A stretch of 64,000 nucleotides of DNA. Source: Psychroflexus gondwanensis ACAM 44 (lineage in GTDB: Bacteria; Bacteroidota; Bacteroidia; Flavobacteriales; Flavobacteriaceae). Below the pieces are notes generated by a model. It saw nothing but the letters and a program-made list of their open reading frames with translations, was not told where the DNA came from and searched no databases. Below are positions 1-7,011 of this stretch, in pieces. Made by a program: the position numbers and the translations under genes. Numbering within the stretch: position 1 is the first letter of the stretch; every line of letters starts with the position of its first letter. Where the stretch lies: the NCBI RefSeq assembly GCF_000355905.1, contig NZ_APLF01000001.1, positions 62,001 to 126,000 of the forward strand. Direction: 5' to 3'.

Positions 1-1370
1 TTTGTTATCTTTTTGGTAAAGTGCACATTGGTAGATAAGCTAAGGTTACGTTCGTCTAAAACCTGAGCAATGTTATCCCTAGAATTGAAAAGCAATTCAT
101 GATTCACATCAGAATTATTAACCGATAAGTCAGTTTGAAAGGTGATAAAGTGATCTTCATCTATAGAATGTTTTATTTCAAAGTCATTTCTAAGATTGAG
201 GTTTTTGGTTTGAAACGCATTGTCTTCTTGAAAATTGATGGTTTCGTTTGGTAAAAAATAGGAGGTAAGATTGGTATAATCACTTTGAAATTGGTCTGCT
301 GTCACAAACAAGGAATTTCTTAGTTTACTGTCTTTCCAAATGGTCTTATTGGCCAAGAGATTATTGGATACACTCTCATTTTCCACGTAAAATTTGTCAT
401 CAATCAATATCGAGTTTGGATTTAAGTTCAAAAATGAATCTTGATCCAAACTATAGTTTTCATCAAAATCATTGAACCCCATTTGCTGGTAGACGTAATT
501 ATTGAGTTGCTCTCCTGCTGGCTTGCCAACTGAATTGATATTACCCAAATCCAGAAGTTTCACCTCGGGTCGTATAAGCCCCAGATTAAGATCTACTTCG
601 TAGCGACTATCATTGCCGATTCCTGTTTTTAAAGCTCCAAACCAAATAGATTTGGCTTTATCTTTTAATTTTAAATTGAGTACCACCGCTTCGCTATCTA
701 GAAATTGCTTCAACACTGGGTTTTCACTATAGTTATTGATGACTTCAACTTTGCTGAGTACATCGGCGCTAAGGTTTTTGGAAATGGTTTTATAATTTTT
801 GTCGGCAAGGTCATCTCCTTCTATCAATATTTTTTGAATGCTTTTGCCTTGTGCTTTTATATTTCCATCATCGTCTATTTCAATACCTGGTAAATTTTTT
901 AAGACATCTTCAACAGTTTGCTCTGTTTCGTTAATAAAAGCAGAAACTCTGTAGGCTACCGTATCCCTATTGACTTTAATTTTTTCTTCAGTTTCAAGAA
1001 CCACCGTATTAAGCTGTTCAACTTTTGGAGTTAAACTGAAATTTTGAGTAATATTTCGCCCTGCTGTAGTATTTACTAAAACGTGTTGCGACTCATAACC
1101 AAAACTACTCACCTTTAAATACAATGAATCTGCATCAGCTTTTATCGATAACTCATATTTCCCATTTTCTGTAGAATAGGTGTACCCCAAAAACTTATTT
1201 GTAGAAGAACTTATGACGATGCTAGACCCTTCGAGAGGTAAATTTGATCCAACTTCTAAGACTTGACCTTTAATATCTAGCTTTTGAGCCTGAGCCAAAA
1301 ATGGCATCAATAAGCTTAAATATATAACTATAAGTCGAATAGGTTTAAGAAGTATGCTTAGTGTGATCAA
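1..1370 (-). CDS. Outer-membrane beta-barrel receptor with carboxypeptidase-regulatory-like domain (partial, continues past left edge)
   Basis: Reading leftward from a TTG at 1370, the frame is open to the window edge, so the C-terminal barrel is missing. The N-terminus is a hydrophobic signal segment ending LLMPFLAQAQ, followed by a beta-sandwich of the CarboxypepD_reg type (KGQVLEVGSNLPLEGSSIVI, about residues 30-110). Next comes a plug-like region with VEDVLKNLPGIEIDDDGNIK, typical of TonB-dependent-receptor-like proteins of Bacteroidetes, and then the start of the barrel. An in-frame stop lies just upstream of the TTG; the first in-frame ATG (about 1307) would cut the signal peptide. The TTG is 22 bases after the stop of the GLPGLI gene at 1393, suggesting co-transcription. 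The substrate is unknown; a link to the neighbouring GLPGLI proteins or small peptide is inferred from position only. Confidence 0.8.
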   Translation of the reverse strand, partial: MITLSILLKPIRLIVIYLSLLMPFLAQAQKLDIKGQVLEVGSNLPLEGSSIVISSSTNKFLGYTYSTENGKYELSIKADADSLYLKVSSFGYESQHVLVNTTAGRNITQNFSLTPKVEQLNTVVLETEEKIKVNRDTVAYRVSAFINETEQTVEDVLKNLPGIEIDDDGNIKAQGKSIQKILIEGDDLADKNYKTISKNLSADVLSKVEVINNYSENPVLKQFLDSEAVVLNLKLKDKAKSIWFGALKTGIGNDSRYEVDLNLGLIRPEVKLLDLGNINSVGKPAGEQLNNYVYQQMGFNDFDENYSLDQDSFLNLNPNSILIDDKFYVENESVSNNLLANKTIWKDSKLRNSLFVTADQFQSDYTNLTSYFLPNETINFQEDNAFQTKNLNLRNDFEIKHSIDEDHFITFQTDLSVNNSDVNHELLFNSRDNIAQVLDERNLSLSTNVHFTKKIT

Positions 1371-1392
1371 GGATTAAGTTTAGTTTGTATTA

Positions 1393-2178
1393 CTATTCAA
1401 TTTCATAAACTTCTATATAACTATTTGTTTTCAAAACTTTCGATTTCGAGCCAGATACACCCATGTTTTCTGCTATCATCCTACCTCCCATTCTAGCATC
1501 AAGAAAAGCTTTGATTAGAAATTTTTTATGTTCCTCATAAGAAATCCACGAAGACTTAGGATTTTTTATAGGTTTGAGTAAATAAGAGTGCTTGGTAGGG
1601 TATTCTATATTTTTAAAATACCAATAGATTTCTTTATCAGTATCATAAGCTTCCAAAATTAAACCCGGCAAGCCTACTAGTTTCCATGGGCCGTAAGGCA
1701 AAGGAATTTGTGGCGTAAACCAAGCGGTATAATCTCGCCCTCTAAAGTGGGCGGTTGCTTTTTGAACTTTATAAACTCCTATCATTTTTGTTTCTTCTGC
1801 TATGTCCCAAGGAATGTCTATGGTGTTATCCTTGACGTATTTAAACCCTAAATCACGTGAATACAAGATTTTTTCTTTTGGAGTATAATAATATCGAAAA
1901 CCTTCGGGATTAGTCGCAACAGTAATAGAATGCCTTGCCTCAGGACTAACTTGGAAAGATTTTTGCTCTCTAATGTGTCCACCTTCCAAAGAATCTTTTC
2001 TAGTCACATATAAAGAATTGTCTTTGTTAAACACCAACATAGCCCTATAATCTGGGCCAATAGGCGCACCCATATCAATACTTTGGACTTCGCCGTAGTT
2101 TACTATGCCTGTTTGGGCAGAAATTTCATCAGTTAATAATATTAAGCAAATAGCTAATAGTAAAATTAAGACTTTCAT
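1393..2178 (-). CDS. GLPGLI family secreted protein, copy 1
   Basis: Member of the GLPGLI family of Bacteroidetes (named for the motif, present here as KLVGLPGLILEAYD); the biochemical function of the family is not known. It has a signal peptide (MKVLILLLAI...ISAQ) and a conserved core with FRGRDYTAWFTPQIPLPYGPWK before the motif. The reading frame can be extended to a TTG at 2196, but that overlaps a good promoter -7 box, and the ATG at 2178 aligns with the start of the third copy, so 2178 is preferred. It is the last and most diverged of three tandem copies and is followed after 22 bases by the outer-membrane barrel gene. About 261 residues, normal for the family. A periplasmic or surface location follows from the signal peptide. 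Confidence 0.88.
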   Translation of the reverse strand: MKVLILLLAICLILLTDEISAQTGIVNYGEVQSIDMGAPIGPDYRAMLVFNKDNSLYVTRKDSLEGGHIREQKSFQVSPEARHSITVATNPEGFRYYYTPKEKILYSRDLGFKYVKDNTIDIPWDIAEETKMIGVYKVQKATAHFRGRDYTAWFTPQIPLPYGPWKLVGLPGLILEAYDTDKEIYWYFKNIEYPTKHSYLLKPIKNPKSSWISYEEHKKFLIKAFLDARMGGRMIAENMGVSGSKSKVLKTNSYIEVYEIE

Positions 2179-2193
2179 ACTATTAATTTTAAC

Positions 2194-2201
2194 CAAACTT
2201 A
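2194..2201 (-). promoter_or_regulatory. Candidate -7 box of GLPGLI copy 1
   Basis: On the minus strand this reads TAAGTTTG, a full match to the Bacteroidetes -7 consensus TAnnTTTG, about 16 bases before the ATG at 2178. The same box and flanking bases occur before copy 2, so the promoter was duplicated with the gene. No clear -33 TTG is seen at the usual spacing. Confidence 0.4.
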
Positions 2202-2306
2202 ATTAAAACTAAGTACGTAGTTTTATCATTCTAAACTTTAACAGATTTAGTTTAAATAATGACTATTAATTTAAATTGTGTGTGTAAAAGGTATTTAAAG
2301 GTAATT

Positions 2307-3095
2307 TCACTTATCAATAGCAAAGGCTTCAATATAATTATCTAACCGTTCAGTCTTAGATCTTGATTTTGAAACTCCCATATTTTCAGTCATCATTCTG
2401 CCAGCTTCTCTTGCACTAACAGCATCCTTTATTAAAGAATCTTTGTATTCTTTAAAACTTATCCATGAAGCATTTGGGTTGTCAATAGATTTTAACTGAT
2501 GTGATTGCTTCGTTGGGTATTCTATATTTTTAAAATACCAATAGATTTCTTTATCAGTATCATAAGCTTCCAAAATTAAACCTGGTAAACCTACCAACTT
2601 CCATGGCCCGTAAGGCAAAGGAATTTGTGGCGTAAACCAAGCCGTATAATCCCGTCCTCTAAAGTGGGCTGTTGCTTTTTGAACTTTATAAATTCCTATC
2701 ATTTTTGTCTCTTCTGCTATGTCCCAAGGAATGTCTATGGTGTTGTCTTTTACATAATCAAACCCTAAATCGCGAGCATACAAGGTTTTGTCGTTTGGGT
2801 TATAATAATATTGAAATCCCTCAGGGTTAGTTGCCACTGTTATAGTAAAGCCTCTACCAGAAGAAGCACGATAAGATTTTTGTTCATAAATACTTTCTCC
2901 TTCCAAAGAGTCTTTTCTCGTAACGTATAAAGAATTATCTTTATCAAACACCAACATAGCTTTATAATCAGGACCAATGGGTGCACCCATTTCCATACTT
3001 TGGACTTCTCCATAATTTACGAGGCCTGTTTGGGCAGAAATTTCATCAGTTAATAATGTTGAGCAAATAGCTAATAGTAGAATTAAGAATTTCAT
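2307..3095 (-). CDS. GLPGLI family secreted protein, copy 2
   Basis: Second of three tandem paralogues, about 262 residues, with signal peptide (MKFLILLLAICSTLLTDEIS) and the same central core ending in GLPGLILEAYDTDKEIYW. A longer reading from a TTG at 3113 is rejected because that codon lies inside a promoter-like TAAGTTTG box and the ATG at 3095 matches the start of copy 3. Long stretches are identical at the DNA level to copy 3, including silent positions, whereas copy 1 differs, which suggests recent duplication or gene conversion between 2 and 3. The C-terminal third (residues about 200-262) is the most variable part among the copies. Function unknown; export expected. Confidence 0.88.
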   Translation of the reverse strand: MKFLILLLAICSTLLTDEISAQTGLVNYGEVQSMEMGAPIGPDYKAMLVFDKDNSLYVTRKDSLEGESIYEQKSYRASSGRGFTITVATNPEGFQYYYNPNDKTLYARDLGFDYVKDNTIDIPWDIAEETKMIGIYKVQKATAHFRGRDYTAWFTPQIPLPYGPWKLVGLPGLILEAYDTDKEIYWYFKNIEYPTKQSHQLKSIDNPNASWISFKEYKDSLIKDAVSAREAGRMMTENMGVSKSRSKTERLDNYIEAFAIDK

Positions 3096-3110
3096 AATAT
3101 TAATTTTAAC

Positions 3111-3118
3111 CAAACTTA
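3111..3118 (-). promoter_or_regulatory. Candidate -7 box of GLPGLI copy 2
   Basis: The minus strand reads TAAGTTTG (TAnnTTTG consensus), about 16 bases before the ATG at 3095. It is the same arrangement as before copy 1. The -33 TTG is not evident. Confidence 0.4.
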
Positions 3119-3185
3119 ATTAAAACTAAGCATATAGTTATATTGATTGTTGATTTTAACAGTATCTCTTTAGTTTATATTACTC

Positions 3186-3962
3186 TCATTCCTCAACAAT
3201 AAAGGCCTCAATATAACCATCTAGTTTTTTTAATTTAGAATTTGATTTCGATGACCCTATATTTTCAGCTATCATTTTACCAGCAGCTTTTGCGTCCAAA
3301 GATTTTTCAATTCTATTTTTTTTATAATCTTGGAAACTTATCCATGAAGCATTTGGGTTGTCAATAGGTTTTAAAAGGTATGCTTGCTTTGTTGGGTATT
3401 CTATATTTTTAAAATACCAATAGATTTCTTTATCAGTATCATAAGCTTCCAAAATTAAACCTGGTAAACCTACCAACTTCCATGGCCCGTAAGGCAAAGG
3501 TATTTGTGATGTAAACCAAGCAGTATAATCTCGCCCTCTAAAGTGGGCGGTTGCTTTTTGAACTTTATAAATTCCTATCATTTTTGTCTCTTCTGTTATG
3601 TCCCAAGGAATGTCTATAGTGTTATCCTTCACATAATCAAAACCTAAATCTCGTGAAAACAAAGTGTTTTCTTTTGTTTTATAATAATATTGAAAGCCTA
3701 TTGGGTTGGTCACTACAGTTATTGTAAAACCTCTATTAGAAGAAGCACGATAAGACTTCTGTTCTCGTATATGACCACCTTCCAAAGAGTCTTTTCTCGT
3801 AACGTATAAAGAATTATCTTTGTTAAACACCAAAATAGCCCTATAATCAGGACCAATTGGTGCACCCATTTCCATACTTTGGACTTCGCCATAATTGACT
3901 ATGCCCGTTTGGGGTAAGACATTTAGACTAGTTAAATAAATAATGATTACAAAAAATTTCAT
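3186..3962 (-). CDS. GLPGLI family secreted protein, copy 3 (promoter-proximal)
   Basis: Third tandem paralogue, 258 residues. It differs from copies 1 and 2 in its signal peptide (MKFFVIIIYLTSLNVLPQTG), which lacks the LTDEISAQ ending, while the mature N-terminus GIVNYGEVQS is shared by all. The core has WFTSQIPLPYGPWK, with Ser in place of the Pro of the other copies, then the GLPGLI motif. It starts 48 bases after the stop of the four-cysteine peptide gene, with a hairpin between them, so it is probably transcribed from the peptide gene's promoter by read-through. No TAnnTTTG box precedes it, unlike the other two copies. Function unknown; secretion inferred. Confidence 0.88.
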   Translation of the reverse strand: MKFFVIIIYLTSLNVLPQTGIVNYGEVQSMEMGAPIGPDYRAILVFNKDNSLYVTRKDSLEGGHIREQKSYRASSNRGFTITVVTNPIGFQYYYKTKENTLFSRDLGFDYVKDNTIDIPWDITEETKMIGIYKVQKATAHFRGRDYTAWFTSQIPLPYGPWKLVGLPGLILEAYDTDKEIYWYFKNIEYPTKQAYLLKPIDNPNASWISFQDYKKNRIEKSLDAKAAGKMIAENIGSSKSNSKLKKLDGYIEAFIVEE

Positions 3963-3976
3963 GTTTTAAAAATTAA

Positions 3977-3999
3977 GGCTGGAAAATAAATCTCCAGCC
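3977..3999 (-). terminator. Attenuator-like hairpin between peptide gene and GLPGLI copy 3
   Basis: Arms 3977-3983 (GGCTGGA) and 3993-3999 (TCCAGCC) pair over 7 bp with a 9-base loop. On the minus strand the stem is followed by a T-rich tract (TTAATTTTT) before the ATG at 3962. It lies inside an apparent operon, so a leaky terminator that makes the first gene more abundant than the rest is a reasonable reading; this is inference. Confidence 0.55.
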
Positions 4000-4010
4000 A
4001 TTGATTAATA

Positions 4011-4214
4011 TTAACTACAAGAATCTTCAAATTGATCACCGAGGTCTTCTGCGTATTTGCAATCTACTACCCCTTCATAGTCTGGATCACCATCGCCATT
4101 ACAATTTGTTTTAACAGTGCAACTATCACCAAGCATTTCTTCTGAGGATTCAACTGTAGAAGGATTAAACAGAAATAACGGTAACATCAAAAATGACATC
4201 AATAAAATTTTCAT
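4011..4214 (-). CDS. Small secreted four-cysteine acidic peptide
   Basis: Sixty-seven residues with a clear signal peptide (MKILLMSFLMLPLFLFNPS) and a short acidic mature part rich in Asp, Glu and Gly. It has four cysteines at residues 32, 38, 52 and 66 (spacing C-x5-C-x13-C-x13-C), enough for two disulfides. The central GDGDPDYEG is acidic enough to bind a cation, but no EF-hand is complete. It is the first gene of the run that continues with three GLPGLI genes and an outer-membrane barrel. Short Cys-containing peptides such as the NVEALA group are known in Bacteroidetes; similarity to that group is loose and not claimed. Function unknown: possibly a secreted effector, an adhesive or a processed peptide. 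Confidence 0.72.
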   Translation of the reverse strand: MKILLMSFLMLPLFLFNPSTVESSEEMLGDSCTVKTNCNGDGDPDYEGVVDCKYAEDLGDQFEDSCS

Positions 4215-4358
4215 GATTTTAAATTTTTAAAATTTAAGTGTTGCAATTTTAAATCTTGCCAGATTAGTTAACATAGGTCAACACCTAAGTAAAGATCTCA
4301 TGAAAAATACATATACTTGTAGCGTCAGCGAGTATGAAATTTTTAATGCTTGTTTTGT

Positions 4359-4392
4359 GAAATGCTTTTCTTCGGAAGGGCATTTCCTTTTT
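4359..4392 (+). terminator. Strong intrinsic terminator with UUCG tetraloop, no upstream plus-strand gene
   Basis: Arms 4359-4370 and 4375-4386 form a 12-bp stem (two G-U pairs) closed by a TTCG tetraloop and followed by CTTTTT. The T-run lies only on the plus-strand side. All annotated neighbours are on the minus strand to the left or converge from the right, so the transcript it ends is not accounted for. Confidence 0.65.
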
Positions 4393-4441
4393 AAAATTAG
4401 AAGAACATTGGCATGATTTATTAATTATTGCTCTAAACTAA

Positions 4442-4475
4442 TAAAAAAAAAACAGTTCATATATTCCTAACTGTT
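4442..4475 (-). terminator. Intrinsic terminator downstream of tadA
   Basis: Arms 4451-4457 (AACAGTT) and 4469-4475 (AACTGTT) pair over 7 bp. On the minus strand the stem is followed by about ten T. It is about 120 bases past the tadA stop and probably ends that transcript. Confidence 0.55.
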
Positions 4476-4496
4476 AAATATTAAATTAATGGTTAA

Positions 4497-4536
4497 ATTT
4501 ACGGTCAAACCGTAAATGAGCTAGGGCTTGGCCCTA
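4497..4536. repeat. Two adjacent small perfect palindromes
   Basis: The first pairs 4497-4505 with 4509-4517 (9 bp, loop CAA); the second pairs TAGGGC at 4522-4527 with GCCCTA at 4531-4536 (loop TTG). Neither is followed by a T-run. The second shares the string AGGGCTTGG with the hairpin at 24981-25017, so the two may belong to a small dispersed repeat family. Confidence 0.45.
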
Positions 4537-4560
4537 AGGATTCGCAATAAATACAAATCT

Positions 4561-4586
4561 TTTATAAGAATAACATTTCTTATAAA
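4561..4586. repeat. Perfect inverted repeat just past the tadA stop
   Basis: Arms 4561-4570 and 4577-4586 pair over 10 bp around a 6-base loop. The structure sits 5 bases downstream of the tadA stop codon (minus strand) with no strong T-run. It is probably a 3'-end stabilising or weak terminating structure. Confidence 0.45.
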
Positions 4587-4591
4587 CCACT

Positions 4592-5041
4592 TCAATTCAA
4601 ATTTCGTTTTTGAATAAAAAAGGTTTTTAAAAGTCTAGAGGCTTCTTCTTCTAAAATACCATGATCGACTTTGGTTTTAGGGTGCAGCTGTGTTCCTAGA
4701 ATTCGGTATCCGCGCCTCTGGTCGGGAGCAGCAAACACCAATCTTGATAACTGACTCCAATACAAAGCACCAGCGCACATTTGGCAGGGCTCCAGAGTGA
4801 CATACAGTGTACAACCTCTCAAATACTTGCCACCAATATGATTGGCAGCGGCGGTTATGGCCTGCATCTCGGCGTGGGCGGTCACATCGGTGAGTTGCTC
4901 GGTAAGATTGTGACTTCTAGCTATAATCCGGTTGTTGTGCGTCACCACGGCTCCCACAGGGATTTCGCCTTTATCAAAAGCCAGTTGGGCTTCTTGCAAA
5001 GCTTTCTTCATAAAATAATGGTCGTCAAAAGGAGTGAGCAT
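4592..5041 (-). CDS. tadA: tRNA-specific adenosine deaminase TadA
   Basis: Zinc-dependent deaminase that converts A34 to inosine at the wobble position of tRNA-Arg(ACG). It has 149 residues, the normal length. The catalytic signature is complete: H56-A-E58 (HAEMQAI) supplies one zinc ligand and the proton-shuttling Glu, and P85-C86-x2-C89 (PCQMCAGAL) supplies the other two ligands. The start MLTPFDDHYF is an ATG with the family's usual spacing to the EIPVGAVV strand. It is divergent from dxs, with 190 bases between them, and is followed by several hairpins on its 3' side. A general cytidine or guanine deaminase is less likely given the length and the HAEMQAI context. Confidence 0.93.
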   Translation of the reverse strand: MLTPFDDHYFMKKALQEAQLAFDKGEIPVGAVVTHNNRIIARSHNLTEQLTDVTAHAEMQAITAAANHIGGKYLRGCTLYVTLEPCQMCAGALYWSQLSRLVFAAPDQRRGYRILGTQLHPKTKVDHGILEEEASRLLKTFFIQKRNLN

Positions 5042-5113
5042 AGGATAAAAGGGGTGTTTTTATGACTTTACAATATATCTATTTGGATTCGAGTAAGAGC
5101 CTTTTGTTTTAAA

Positions 5114-5142
5114 CTTCATCTCGACTACGCTCGATGTTGAAG
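5114..5142. repeat. Interspersed palindromic repeat (flavobacterial type)
   Basis: The segment contains TCGACTACGCTCGATG within imperfect arms CTTCATC and GTTGAAG. Short intergenic palindromes of this kind, built around CTCGACTNCGCTCGA, recur in many flavobacterial genomes. Only this copy was noticed in the window. Confidence 0.4.
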
Positions 5143-5220
5143 CATAATATTCAAACTTAATTAACTTCAAATCTTTATAATCAAAAATTCATACCTATCG
5201 AAAATACAATTTCTTATTGG

Positions 5221-5228
5221 TAACTTTG
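5221..5228 (+). promoter_or_regulatory. Candidate -7 box of dxs
   Basis: TAACTTTG matches TAnnTTTG and ends only 4 bases before the dxs ATG at 5233. If used, transcription would begin at or next to the start codon, giving a leaderless mRNA. No -33 TTG is seen at 17-23 bases. Confidence 0.35.
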
Positions 5229-5232
5229 TACC

Positions 5233-7011
5233 ATGCATTTAGAATTACTTTCTAACATCAATTCGCCTAAAGACTTAAGGCAGTTGGATCCCAATCAGCT
5301 TGAGCAGTTGGCTAGAGAACTTCGAGAATTCATCATCGATATCGTTTCTACCAAAGAAGGTCACTTGGGCGCCAGTCTTGGAGTTATTGAACTCACCATC
5401 GCCTTACACTATTGTTTTGATACACCAGAGGATTTGTTGGTTTGGGATGTGGGCCACCAAGCCTACGGCCATAAAATATTAACCGGCCGCCGGGAGGTGT
5501 TTGACACCAATCGAAAACTGAATGGCATTAGCGGATTTCCCAAACGTGACGAAAGTCCGTACGACACTTTTGGCGTAGGCCATAGCTCCACTTCGATTTC
5601 TGCGGCTTTAGGGATGGCCATTTCTTCGCAACTAAAAGGAGATTTTGATAAGCAACACATTGCTGTGATAGGCGATGCTTCCATAGCTTCTGGAATCGCT
5701 TTTGAAGGCCTTAATCATGCTGGGGTGACAAATGCCAACTTACTTGTGATTCTCAACGACAATGCTATAGGAATTGATCCAAGTGTTGGAGCCCTCAAAA
5801 CCTATTTGACCAAAGCTAAAATCGGTAAAAAACCACCACAAGACAATATTATAGAAGCGCTTAACTTCAGCTACGATGGCCCTATAGATGGTCACGATTT
5901 ACCAGAGCTTCTCAAAGCTTTTGAGCGCCTTAAAACCATAAAAGGCCCTAAGCTTCTTCACATTATTACCAAAAAAGGCAAAGGCCTAAAGCAAGCTGAA
6001 GATGACCAGGTGCGCTACCATGCCCCAGGGAAATTTGACAAAACTACTGGTGAAGTTTTACCTAAGAACGATCAAAACTTACCTCCAAAATTTCAAGATG
6101 TTTTTGGACTCACTCTATTAGAACTTGCCAGAAAAGACAAGTCTATTGTAGGAATAACACCGGCTATGCCTACGGGAAGTTCCCTAAAGTTCATGATGGA
6201 AGAATTTCCAGACAGAGCTTTCGATGTGGGTATTGCCGAGCAACATGCGGTAACACTTTCAGCAGGTATGGCAACACAAGGCCATAGAGTGTTTTGCACG
6301 ATATATTCCACGTTTTTACAAAGGGCCTACGATCAAGTGATTCACGATGTGGCGCTTCAGAATTTACCAGTTATCTTTTGCATAGATAGAGCAGGTCTAG
6401 TAGGCAACGACGGCGCAACTCATCATGGAGCTTACGATTTGGCCTTCTTGCGCTGTATTCCCAATATGATCGTGGCTGCTCCAAGCAATGCTATTGACCT
6501 GCGTCAAATGCTTTATACAGCCTCAAAAGGTTTAGAACATCCTATCGCTATTCGATATCCTAGAGGTAGAGGAACGGTGAAAGAGTGGAAGCAAGACTTT
6601 AAAGCCATAGAGATAGGCAAAGGCCTGAAACTTAGAGATGGAAAAGACCTCGCTGTTTTAAGCCTTGGCAGTATTTCAAGCGAAGTTGAAGACGCCTTAA
6701 ATACCATCGATAACTCCTTCAGTATAGCACATTATGACCTTAGGTTTTTAAAACCGCTGGACGAGTCGATGCTTCAATCTGTTTTTAACCGTTTCGAAAA
6801 CATCATCACTATTGAAGATGGATGCATGAAAGGAGGGTTTGGCGATGCCGTCTTGGACTATGCTCAAACCTCTTCTTATAAAGGTCGTATTCATAAGCTC
6901 GGCATTCCAGATGAATTTATTGAACAAGGGGATACCAAAGAGCTTTACGATCTTGCAGGCATTTCTTCTGAAAAAATTAAAGACAAAATCAAAGCTATTT
7001 TGAATCCCTAA
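5233..7011 (+). CDS. dxs: 1-deoxy-D-xylulose-5-phosphate synthase
   Basis: Thiamine-diphosphate enzyme that condenses pyruvate and glyceraldehyde 3-phosphate, the first step of the MEP isoprenoid pathway. It has 592 residues. The TPP/Mg motif GDASIASGIAFEGLNHAG is near residue 145. The His for substrate binding lies in VGHQAYGHKILTGR. The transketolase pyrimidine-binding domain (VGIAEQHAVTLSAGMA, near residue 335) and the C-terminal transketolase domain (RYPRGRGTVKEW, FGDAVLDY) are intact. The ATG at 5233 is the only sensible start, as MHLELLSNINSPKDLRQL aligns with the family N-terminus. It converges on the phosphoesterase gene with a 4-base overlap of the two stop regions. Confidence 0.96.
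   Translation: MHLELLSNINSPKDLRQLDPNQLEQLARELREFIIDIVSTKEGHLGASLGVIELTIALHYCFDTPEDLLVWDVGHQAYGHKILTGRREVFDTNRKLNGISGFPKRDESPYDTFGVGHSSTSISAALGMAISSQLKGDFDKQHIAVIGDASIASGIAFEGLNHAGVTNANLLVILNDNAIGIDPSVGALKTYLTKAKIGKKPPQDNIIEALNFSYDGPIDGHDLPELLKAFERLKTIKGPKLLHIITKKGKGLKQAEDDQVRYHAPGKFDKTTGEVLPKNDQNLPPKFQDVFGLTLLELARKDKSIVGITPAMPTGSSLKFMMEEFPDRAFDVGIAEQHAVTLSAGMATQGHRVFCTIYSTFLQRAYDQVIHDVALQNLPVIFCIDRAGLVGNDGATHHGAYDLAFLRCIPNMIVAAPSNAIDLRQMLYTASKGLEHPIAIRYPRGRGTVKEWKQDFKAIEIGKGLKLRDGKDLAVLSLGSISSEVEDALNTIDNSFSIAHYDLRFLKPLDESMLQSVFNRFENIITIEDGCMKGGFGDAVLDYAQTSSYKGRIHKLGIPDEFIEQGDTKELYDLAGISSEKIKDKIKAILNP

Larger units (their letters stand above)
1393..3962 (-). repeat. Tandem triplication of GLPGLI genes with identical DNA blocks
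   Basis: Three head-to-tail copies of one gene. A 65-bp block is identical in all three (1601-1665, 2518-2582 and 3397-3461); it encodes the segment just after the GLPGLI motif. Between copies 2 and 3 the identity extends further on both sides. Signal peptides and the last 60 residues diverge. The pattern fits duplication followed by local gene conversion of the core. Confidence 0.85.
4215..4591. other. Gene-poor interval with a cluster of hairpins; possible small plus-strand RNA
   Basis: No confident protein gene is seen. A 38-codon plus-strand frame (4300-4416) runs through a terminator and is unlikely to be real; an 8-codon frame (4334-4360, MKFLMLVL) ends exactly at the base of that terminator. 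The interval holds a plus-strand terminator at 4359-4392, a minus-strand terminator at 4442-4475, and palindromes at 4497-4517, 4522-4536 and 4561-4586. The plus-strand terminator implies a transcript starting between the peptide gene and 4359, but no full promoter was recognised. Confidence 0.5.

Noticed and set aside
705-893. 62-codon plus-strand frame
   Set aside because: Lies fully inside the minus-strand outer-membrane receptor frame, which has a signal peptide and recognised domains; it is a shadow.
4300-4416. 38-codon plus-strand frame starting with ATG
   Set aside because: It runs straight through a strong terminator (4359-4392), so a full-length message is unlikely; kept only as part of the interval description.
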